Made by a program: the position numbers and the translations under genes | The notes under the pieces: generated by a model | What the model was told of the DNA's origin: nothing | Database searches by the model: none | What the model saw: only the letters and a program-made list of their open reading frames with translations | Source: CAZBWE01 sp964581905 | GTDB lineage: Bacteria; Planctomycetota; Phycisphaerae; Sedimentisphaerales; Anaerobacaceae | DNA length: 27,934 nucleotides | NCBI GenBank assembly: GCA_964581905.1 | Contig: CAZOQJ010000015.1 | Span: 1 to 27,934, forward strand | Reading direction: 5' to 3' | In this document: positions 1-6,214 of the stretch, in pieces | How positions within the stretch are numbered: position 1 is the first letter of the stretch | How the letters are laid out: the number at the start of each line of letters is the position of its first letter

Positions 1-1
1 A

Positions 2-301
2 ATTTGTACGATGCAGCAGAACGCCTGGAATATGCGCAAGCAAAGGGGTAATTGCACCTCGCAATATAAGGGTGTTGCGTGGCACAAGGGAGAGGGAAAA
101 TGGCAGGCGAGAATAATCTGCAATGGCAGGGTGATGTTCATCGGTTATTTTGATGATGAAAAAGCTGCAGCGATGGCCTACGATGCCAAAGCAAAAGAGC
201 TGTTCGGAGAATTTGCAGCGCCTAACCTGCCATGCTCCAAAGGTTGGCTGCCATCTGTCGTCCCTCGTCTATCGTCTCTCGTGTCCTCTTCTACGGAGTA
301 A
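2..301 (+). CDS. HNH/AP2-type DNA-binding protein, C-terminal part (5' cut by window edge)
   Basis: The frame is open to the first base of the window; codons before the first ATG (position 11) read I-C-T, so that ATG is probably internal. The visible part begins with a QN..N..RKQ segment that resembles the end of an HNH endonuclease core. It is followed by an AP2-like domain of about 55 residues (SQYKGV, W.ARI...G....GYFDDE.AAA.AYD.KA...FGEFA..N), which binds DNA through a three-stranded sheet. Known phage and planctomycete homing-type HNH proteins have this order. The tail after N-L-P is low-complexity (WLPSVVPRLSSLVSSS), and it overlaps the convergent PEP-CTERM gene by 33 bp. The intact gene would be a small selfish nuclease or DNA-binding protein; the HNH catalytic residues are not in view, so activity cannot be judged. 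Confidence 0.7.
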   Translation: MCTMQQNAWNMRKQRGNCTSQYKGVAWHKGEGKWQARIICNGRVMFIGYFDDEKAAAMAYDAKAKELFGEFAAPNLPCSKGWLPSVVPRLSSLVSSSTE

Positions 302-1015
302 GGTAAGGCTCGTTGCGCCGAAAGTCATCAGAAGGGCGGAGGCGGGTTCGGGCGCATTAAAGATAAGCTCTAAGTGATTAAACATGCCAGTGTCAGAATA
401 ACGGGCATCGTAAATCTGCAATCGCCAAGTGCCATAAGCATCTTGGTCATCAAAACTTTCCAACAGATTACCTGACTCGGGTCTGAATCGGCCGGCAAAA
501 GGTGGTTTACCCTCTTCGATTGGAACTTCTGCCTCATCGTCAAATACTGTTCCTTTATAATTTTCGCCCTTAAAAAACTCATTAAAATCGTACCTATTCA
601 GACATATCTTCTCATTGGTAGGGCCTTTGAGAAAAATTTGCAAATCAAACGCGCTTGTGTGCGTTAAACTTATGCCAACATTAAGGTCGTAAATGGTAAA
701 ATGGTGAGGGACTTGTATAATTGCATCTTCCATCCATCCTTTACTAACGCATGGATCGCTGATATCCGGCTTGGGTATAGGTAAATCGAAGTCTTGGCTG
801 TAAATGACAGGTGCTATGTCGGCAAAAGCAGGAAAACAAAAACCCACTCCGATGAGAAAAACTGCAATGCTCCGCCGCCAGCCTACTCCGCCGAAGCAAT
901 TACTTTGGCTGCGAAGGCCGGATAGCTTCCGCCTTCGCGTGAGGGGCAAAGCCGCTTCGGCGGAGTCCCTTGAAGCGTCAGCCACAATCCGTTGTGCAAT
1001 GCTGCGAGCGTCCAT
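269..1015 (-). CDS. PEP-CTERM exported protein with proprotein-convertase-like P-domain
   Basis: A secreted protein of about 248 residues. A hydrophobic signal segment (SIAVFLIGVGFCFPAFA) lies near residues 48-66. A beta-rich P/Homo-B-like domain follows (about residues 90-220), recognisable from the pattern of I..L.V...L.HT...DL.I.L.GP near its start and AYGTWRLQIYDAR...TG..N...L at its end. The C-terminus is a PEP-CTERM sorting signal: PEPAS, a short hydrophobic helix, then RRRGHERR. PEP-CTERM proteins are recognised by an exosortase and kept at or exported through the envelope; no exosortase lies in this window. A TTG six bases upstream (1021) is an alternative start. The 45 or so residues before the signal helix are abnormal: they are read from an 82-bp inverted-repeat element (885-966), and no in-frame start lies between the element and the signal helix. 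Confidence 0.72.
   Translation of the reverse strand: MDARSIAQRIVADASRDSAEAALPLTRRRKLSGLRSQSNCFGGVGWRRSIAVFLIGVGFCFPAFADIAPVIYSQDFDLPIPKPDISDPCVSKGWMEDAIIQVPHHFTIYDLNVGISLTHTSAFDLQIFLKGPTNEKICLNRYDFNEFFKGENYKGTVFDDEAEVPIEEGKPPFAGRFRPESGNLLESFDDQDAYGTWRLQIYDARYSDTGMFNHLELIFNAPEPASALLMTFGATSLTLLRRRGHERR
885..966. repeat. 82-bp palindromic element inside the 5' coding region of the PEP-CTERM gene
   Basis: The ends are perfect 13-bp inverted repeats (ACTCCGCCGAAGC at 885-897 and GCTTCGGCGGAGT at 954-966). Inside, CTTTG..TGCGAAGGC pairs with GCCTTCGCG....CAAAG, so the whole unit can fold into one long hairpin. It is read in frame as SAEAALPLTRRRKLSGLRSQSNCFGGV. Related TCCGCC...GGCGGA pieces occur at 7852-7877 and 10759 onward. 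Confidence 0.8.
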
Positions 1016-1314
1016 TCTCAATTAACCAGCCATCTTTATGTGCAAATAGTTTCGAGCCGGATAATCCCATCAAAAGCAAGTTGCCAGAGCATATCCAGCT
1101 CACCATAGAGAGGATTTCTAACAGGGTACGTCCTCCTTGAGTGTTGGAAATTATGACTTTATAGGACGGTTTTGCAAGAAAAAAATAAAAAATCTCAAAA
1201 AACACAATCAGCACAGGGAGAAAATCAAAAATGTAGGAAATGAGATTGCCATGTCTACCTACCTGGCTACGGCTTGGTGCCTACGCCAAGTCACGATGGG
1301 CAATGATATAAATG
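1016..1314. other. Intergenic region between parA-CBM48 end and PEP-CTERM gene
   Basis: No convincing gene. The region has A-rich runs around 1178-1205 and a small inverted repeat CTTGG...CCAAG at about 1274-1291, just past the stop of the ParA gene. No T-tract makes it a clear terminator. Any promoter for the PEP-CTERM gene must lie here, but I cannot pick one with confidence. Confidence 0.4.
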
Positions 1315-2637
1315 TCATTTTGCTTCGATGACAGAGTTGAAATCGCCGAATGGATTGAGTTCCGTCAGCTCATTATACGGGTCCTGCTGCCATTGGCCAT
1401 CCACAACCAGCCGGTAGCGATATTTCCCCTGGGGCAGTTTAATCTTCATCTGCCAGACGCCGCTGCTACCGACTCTCTCCATCGGCATCTTTGCCGGCTG
1501 CCAATTATTGAAGTCGCCAGCAATCTGCACGTTATTTGCACGCGGATACAACGTTACAAAAACAATAGCATCGTCTATCTGGTTAACGCCATAATAGTCG
1601 GAGAGCTTGGCACTGGTAATGGCCGCCTGGGCTTGGATAGAGCGCCCGCCGCCCCCCAGCTCTTGTCTTTGACCAGAAGACGCTGGGGAAGACACGGGGG
1701 CAGGCTGCTCTGCAAAATGTGGCTGCTCCGTAAAATGTGGCTGCTCCGTTTTTGCAGCGGGTACAGTTTTAATCTCTGGCTTTGTCGCCTCTAACAGCTC
1801 ATCAGCGCTAGCGCTAATTGTTTCGAGCTGGTCAGCCAGCGAGTTGACCATCTGGCGTCGCTGCTGTTTGGCCTCAGCGCCGATAACCTCCTCAGCCAGT
1901 GCCTTAAAATCCTTATGTCCCCTGCTTGTAGAATCGTATTCATTGATAGGCTGACCAAAACTGGCGGCTTCCTTGATTTTAGTATTGAAATTAACAATAA
2001 TTTTGAACATTTTGTCGGCGAAGTGAGCACGCAGTTCCGCCAAGATTTCTCTGGCCATCTTCGTTCTTATATCATACATGCTGGCAAGGACTTTGACGGC
2101 TACTCGCTGAGTGCACCGCTCGCAAAGAATTCTGAGGGTTTCAAGCTGCTTGCTGAGGCCATGCAGTGCAAAGTAACCAGTCTCAACAGGAACGATAACA
2201 TCGGTTGCCGCCGTTAGCGCGTTAAAAGTCAACAGGCCCACGGCCGGAGGACAATCAATTATCGAGTAGTCATACTCGTCCTTCACCTGGTCTAAAGCCT
2301 GCTTTAAACAGTATTCGCGCTCGTTAACTCCTGTCATTTGCTGCTCAAAGGCCGCCAAGTCTATACTGGCCGGCGCCAACTCTAATCTATCGCTAATCTG
2401 CCAAAGCATTTCTGCCAACCGTATAGGTTCGCTCCTGCTTTTGCTTATCAGGACATCATAGATACTTTGCTCAATCTGTTCCTCAGGCACTGCCAATCCG
2501 ACTGCGCAATGCGACTGCGGGTCCATATCAACTAACAGAACCTTCTTGCCCGCTTCAGCAAGAGTGCTTGCCAAATTTATCGATATAGTAGTCTTCCCAC
2601 AACCGCCCTTTTGGTTAACAACCGCTATATTTCTCAT
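1315..2637 (-). CDS. ParA-family ATPase fused to a C-terminal CBM48/AMPK-type glycogen-binding domain
   Basis: A 440-residue cytoplasmic protein. Residues 1-255 are a ParA/MinD-type P-loop ATPase with a deviant Walker A (QKGGCGKTT, residues 9-17), the DMDPQ motif (about 37-41), and Walker B-like SIIDCPPAVG (about 125-134). A Pro/Ala/Gln-rich linker (about 280-330) carries a tandem TEQPHF/TEQPHF/AEQP repeat. Residues of about 340-440 form a glycogen-binding-type beta-sandwich: VTLYPRANNVQIAGDFNNW then W...I.LP.GKYRYRLVVDG.W..DP, the classic CBM48 signature. ParA ATPases position DNA or protein cargo. Here no ParB partner is adjacent, so the cargo may instead be a glycogen or polysaccharide body; this is inference. 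The start is supported by GGAG seven bases before the ATG. Confidence 0.85.
   Translation of the reverse strand: MRNIAVVNQKGGCGKTTISINLASTLAEAGKKVLLVDMDPQSHCAVGLAVPEEQIEQSIYDVLISKSRSEPIRLAEMLWQISDRLELAPASIDLAAFEQQMTGVNEREYCLKQALDQVKDEYDYSIIDCPPAVGLLTFNALTAATDVIVPVETGYFALHGLSKQLETLRILCERCTQRVAVKVLASMYDIRTKMAREILAELRAHFADKMFKIIVNFNTKIKEAASFGQPINEYDSTSRGHKDFKALAEEVIGAEAKQQRRQMVNSLADQLETISASADELLEATKPEIKTVPAAKTEQPHFTEQPHFAEQPAPVSSPASSGQRQELGGGGRSIQAQAAITSAKLSDYYGVNQIDDAIVFVTLYPRANNVQIAGDFNNWQPAKMPMERVGSSGVWQMKIKLPQGKYRYRLVVDGQWQQDPYNELTELNPFGDFNSVIEAK
1703..1748. repeat. 18-bp tandem repeat in ParA-CBM48 linker
   Basis: Two full units and one partial unit of GGCTGCTCYGYAAAATGT (1703-1720, 1721-1738, 1739-1748) encode the linker repeat TEQPHF on the minus strand. 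The unit length is a multiple of three, so copy-number changes would keep the frame. Confidence 0.8.
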
Positions 2638-3089
2638 AGTTCATCTCCAACTCAGAGGCATCCTGCCTCAATGACCTGCCAGAGGCGGGAAAACCCCTTT
2701 TCACTACAGAAAACGGCTTTTCATGTACGGCATAAAACCTTCGGTTTCAATACTAAAAAACAACCGAACATCCGATATTATTATTCGGCAAAGGGGCCAA
2801 AAAACTTTATCTTTTTATGGGACCAACGGCTGCGTGTCGAACAATAAGCACATTTCAGGAAATACAAACATGCCCAACCGGTAGTTTCAATACAATCCAT
2901 TCTCGCAAAAAAAGCGGGATTTTGCTGGAATTGCCATACTAAACTCAATACAAGCTCACGAAAGTATGTTTACCTGCCAGCCTTACAGCACTCCTCTATG
3001 GATATTTCCTGACGTATATAAGGTTAAGATGGAAGGCTATATCGCCGATTTATGATTAAAAAAGGGGATTTTTTTAGGATTAATAGTCT
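2638..3089. other. Intergenic region between divergent parA-CBM48 and chorismatase-like genes
   Basis: This 452-bp region should contain divergent promoters. I see a 7-bp inverted repeat TTCGGTT (2740-2746) / AACCGAA (2762-2768), with a further ATTCGG just after it. There is also a small hairpin TCTCGC / GCGGGA (2901-2919) followed by TTTT. No RNA gene or convincing ORF is visible, and no strong -35/-10 pair could be assigned on either strand. Confidence 0.4.
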
Positions 3090-4226
3090 GTGAAAATTGA
3101 CACTCGCAAGATTAAGTCAGATGAGGCAGTCGAACTTTACATAACAGCATCTGTCACGCCAAATATTGCCTTAGAAAAACAGGCGAATGAGCTTTTTAAC
3201 GGTATCCGTCAGGCCTTAGAATCAGAAAAAGCCCACATCCTTCAGGAAAGGGTTTTCGGTACTGATGGCACTTTGCAGATTGCTCAGCCGATAAGGGCCG
3301 ATGTCTATGGCAGCTACGATGATGGCGTAGAGCCGGCCTGGCTGCTTGTTCCCAAGGGAAACGCCGGTGAACTGGCCGGTGTGCAGGTGCATGCTCTAAG
3401 CAGCAAGAAAGCTCCAACTCGTCAGGGCGAAGGCCCTGCCGTAGCTCCGAAAATTTTATACTCAGGAGCAACTCCCTGCGGACGCCTGGTGCACGTCGGC
3501 GACAGCAATTATCTTACCATCTCATGTATTGCCGCCCCCGAGGCAAGGCAAGCAACTAAACAGACGCAAGTCATGTTAGAAAAAGTCGAGGCGGTTTTGA
3601 AACAAGCAGGTGCTGCTCTGTATTCAGTGCCTCGTACATGGATGTGGCTGAGTGATATTCTTTCATGGTATGCTCAGTTCAACAAGACAAGAAACAGTTT
3701 TTTTACAGAGCGGGGACTTATCGGCAAAGGTGCAGTAAACAAGATGCCGGCCAGTACCGGTATTGGCATCAGTCCCAGAAACGGGGCGATTTGTGGGATG
3801 GACCTGGTGGCAGTGGTCGGTCCAAATAAGCCGATAGAATATTTTGACGCCGGCGGCAATCAAAAGTCCGCTCTCAAATATGGTTCAGCCTTCTCGCGAG
3901 CATCCCGTGTCGAGACACCAGCAGGAACAACGCTTTTCGTCTCAGGAACAGCTTCCATTGGTATGAATGGGAAAACCACAAATACAGGGGATGCTCCAAA
4001 GCAAATCGAAGAATCGATAAGCAATGTGCGGGCGATTCTAAGAGAAATGCAATGCGACGACAAAGATGTCGTTCAAGCCACTGCATACTGTAAAACGGCA
4101 GAGGTCGAAAAGCTTTTCCGGAGCAAATACAGCGATTTAGCCTGGCCGACCCTAACCGCCATAGCCGATATCTGTCGCGACGACCTGCTCTTCGAAATCG
4201 AGGCAACGGCCACAATCGCCAAGTAG
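3090..4226 (+). CDS. Chorismatase-like / RidA-superfamily protein (FkbO/Hyg5/XanB2-like)
   Basis: A 378-residue soluble protein, starting with GTG (AGGA lies about 11 bases upstream; no better start is seen). The C-terminal half has a YjgF/RidA fold pattern, with FVSGTASIGMNGKTTNTGD, a helix with Q.EESI.N....L, and the ending CRDDLLFEIEATAT. The Glu near this end corresponds to the glutamate that is catalytic in chorismatases. The middle has WLSDILSWYAQFNKTRNSFF and MPASTGIGISPRNGAICGMDLVAV, also typical of the FkbO/Hyg5/XanB2 group, which hydrolyses chorismate to dihydroxy- or hydroxybenzoates. The N-terminal half is divergent. No shikimate or polyketide genes sit next to it, so its substrate is uncertain. 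It could instead be a plain RidA-superfamily protein with a different role. It is followed after 89 bp by the DUF6057-like gene in the same direction. Confidence 0.62.
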   Translation: MKIDTRKIKSDEAVELYITASVTPNIALEKQANELFNGIRQALESEKAHILQERVFGTDGTLQIAQPIRADVYGSYDDGVEPAWLLVPKGNAGELAGVQVHALSSKKAPTRQGEGPAVAPKILYSGATPCGRLVHVGDSNYLTISCIAAPEARQATKQTQVMLEKVEAVLKQAGAALYSVPRTWMWLSDILSWYAQFNKTRNSFFTERGLIGKGAVNKMPASTGIGISPRNGAICGMDLVAVVGPNKPIEYFDAGGNQKSALKYGSAFSRASRVETPAGTTLFVSGTASIGMNGKTTNTGDAPKQIEESISNVRAILREMQCDDKDVVQATAYCKTAEVEKLFRSKYSDLAWPTLTAIADICRDDLLFEIEATATIAK

Positions 4227-4229
4227 GCA

Positions 4230-4295
4230 AACCCCGTTAAAAATCCCCGCTGTTAACGGGGCGGATATAAGCCGGAGTTTTCTTTCTAACGGGGT
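4230..4295. repeat. Dispersed AACCCCGTTA...TAACGGGGT repeat, copy A
   Basis: A 66-bp unit begins AACCCCGTTA and ends TAACGGGGT, with an inner TAACGGGG at about 4253-4260. The ends are inverted repeats of each other. A second copy of nearly the same length lies at 21007-21071. The left end plus the inner TAACGGGG can form a stem of 8 bp and might act as a weak terminator after the chorismatase-like gene. Confidence 0.8.
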
Positions 4296-4315
4296 AAACA
4301 CTGGTAGAAATAATT

Positions 4316-6214
4316 ATGATGTGCTCCACTGAACAAAAATTATCCTGGCGAAACCGGAACATACCCGTTGGTTCCATAGTTTTTTTTGCATGCTTCTACC
4401 TGTATGTCTGGCTATTTATTGAACCGCGTCTTATTTATCACAGCTTTGGAGCTTCCATAGCTTATCCAGCCTTTTCGGCAGACTGGGAGTTCCTCAAAAG
4501 CTCGCTGAGTTATCCAGGCGGTATAGTCGAATATATAGGGGGGTTCCTGTCACAACTGTATTACTTTTCATGGCTGGGGGCATTGGTTGTTACAGCAGCC
4601 GCCTTTTCTATGTATCTTGCTGCCAGGGTTCTTGTCAGGCCGCTCGCAGGACAGACCCTAAAGATTATATGCTATATACCAGCAATAATGTTACTGATAA
4701 TACATAACCGTTATGATAGTCACTTAACCACTTTTCTATCTTTATCAGCGGCGCTCTGGTTTACGGTTGCGTATGAAAAATTATCTTTGCGCAGTAGTGC
4801 TGCCCGAGTGGTGGTGTTTCTGGTCGAATTCTTCCTGCTGTACTATATTGCCAGCGGCGCAAGTTTTGTCTTTGCATTTCTGGCAACGATTTATGAAATT
4901 TTTGTTGGTCGGCGCAAGGCCCTCAAAATACTGTTTCCAGCGGTAGCAATCGGTACCTACCTTATCGCCAGATACATCTTTGATTTAGAAACTAAAATTA
5001 TCTATCTGCCGCCGCTATGGCAATTAACATACAGGCCATGGGTTAGAAGCATCATAATATGTATTTATTTTTTCTTTCCGCTGACGTTATTCATAGTGGG
5101 GTTATGGGGATGGCTATACAGAAAGAGGCCATCTGTAAACAAGTCCAAAAAGCGTGACAAGCATAAACCCTCGGCGGCAAAGGTGCCTTGGCGGCTCTTC
5201 GAGAACAACAAGGTCAAATGGGCAATAGAAACAACGTTGCCGGTCGTCATTCTCCTCGTAAGCATTTTTGCTTCCTTCGACGGTACAAAGAAGAAATTGG
5301 TGCAGGTAGATTACCTTGCGTATCAGGAGATGTGGCCTGAAGTTCTCCAGACAGCCCGCCAGATTCAGCCTAAATCATACGATATCTGCTGCATTCATGA
5401 CGTTGACCTGGCTTTATACTATACCGGTCAGCTTGGAGATAAGATGTTCTATTATCCACAGGGTTTCGACGCTTTGATGCTTTTCGGTGCCGAAGGGAAG
5501 GGTCCCGCCGGCAGGATATTTATGAAAAGGAGTCAGTTGTTTTTGAAGCTTGGGCACATCGGCAGTGCTGAAAAAGACGCCTTCGAGTATTTGGAGATTG
5601 TAGGCAATAATCCTTTAATTCTTGAACGGCTTGTGACAATAAAGCTGGTCAAAGGCCAGTTTGAGGCCGCAAAGGTATTTATGAAAGTCTTGAGCAAGGA
5701 TTTGATATTCGGAAATCGCGGGAGAAAAATGCTTCAAAATCTTCAAGAGGACCCTGAGCTGGCAAGCGATAAACAGATTCAACAGTTACGCTCAATTGCC
5801 TCTGATACAAAAAGCGTCAGCGATATGCTTGACAACGAATTTTTCTCACAACTTCTGGATAAAAATAAGAATAACAAAATGGCATTCGAATATATGATGG
5901 CTTTTTACCTGCTGAGCGGACAAGTAGAGAAAATCGTGCCCAACATAGGCCATCTTAATGACCTTGGTTATAAGAAGCTGCCACAATACTACGAAGAAGC
6001 GGTTGTGATTTATATGGCCACTTTTAAAAAGACAGTATTGCCCACGGACGTAAGGTTTCCGCGGCGCGAAATTATTGAACGCGCTAAAACAGCCGCTAAA
6101 CTCTACAACTTCTACCGTGGTAACGAACAGCCCATCCGGAAAGCACTGGGGCCTGATTTCGCCAATAGCTATTTGTTATATTACCTCTTTAGCGTCCCAA
6201 GAGAAAAAATATGA
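4316..6214 (+). CDS. DUF6057-like multi-pass membrane protein with TPR-like C-terminal half
   Basis: A 632-residue protein. The first half is hydrophobic, with about seven to nine likely membrane spans: near 17-35, 82-105, 112-130, 135-152, 163-200, 205-222, 243-268 and 308-324. There is a basic cytoplasmic-looking loop (KSKKRDKHKPSAAK) before the last span. The C-terminal 300 residues are soluble and alpha-helical with TPR-like pairs (AYQEMWPEVLQTARQ, RSQLFLKLGHIGSAEKDAFEYLEI, EFEAAKVFMKVL, AFEYMMAFYLLSGQVEKIV). I recognise the pattern GGIVEYIGGFLSQLYYFSWLGAL, QLGDKMFYYPQG.. and LPQYYEEA from the DUF6057 family, best known in Bacteroidota and of unknown function. The stop overlaps the next start by four bases (ATGA), so the two are translationally coupled. 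A second ATG directly follows the first. Confidence 0.65.
   Translation: MMCSTEQKLSWRNRNIPVGSIVFFACFYLYVWLFIEPRLIYHSFGASIAYPAFSADWEFLKSSLSYPGGIVEYIGGFLSQLYYFSWLGALVVTAAAFSMYLAARVLVRPLAGQTLKIICYIPAIMLLIIHNRYDSHLTTFLSLSAALWFTVAYEKLSLRSSAARVVVFLVEFFLLYYIASGASFVFAFLATIYEIFVGRRKALKILFPAVAIGTYLIARYIFDLETKIIYLPPLWQLTYRPWVRSIIICIYFFFPLTLFIVGLWGWLYRKRPSVNKSKKRDKHKPSAAKVPWRLFENNKVKWAIETTLPVVILLVSIFASFDGTKKKLVQVDYLAYQEMWPEVLQTARQIQPKSYDICCIHDVDLALYYTGQLGDKMFYYPQGFDALMLFGAEGKGPAGRIFMKRSQLFLKLGHIGSAEKDAFEYLEIVGNNPLILERLVTIKLVKGQFEAAKVFMKVLSKDLIFGNRGRKMLQNLQEDPELASDKQIQQLRSIASDTKSVSDMLDNEFFSQLLDKNKNNKMAFEYMMAFYLLSGQVEKIVPNIGHLNDLGYKKLPQYYEEAVVIYMATFKKTVLPTDVRFPRREIIERAKTAAKLYNFYRGNEQPIRKALGPDFANSYLLYYLFSVPREKI

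Noticed and set aside
1178..1205. A-rich run after the PEP-CTERM promoter area as a terminator
   Set aside because: No adjacent stable stem on either strand.
1312..1794. 160-residue plus-strand reading frame opposite the CBM48 end
   Set aside because: Lies fully antisense to the recognised ParA-CBM48 frame; its repeats are only the mirror of the linker repeat.
2743..2895. Two GTTTCAATAC-like words, reminiscent of a CRISPR repeat end
   Set aside because: Only two partial matches about 140 bp apart, no regular spacing, no full-length repeat and no cas gene.
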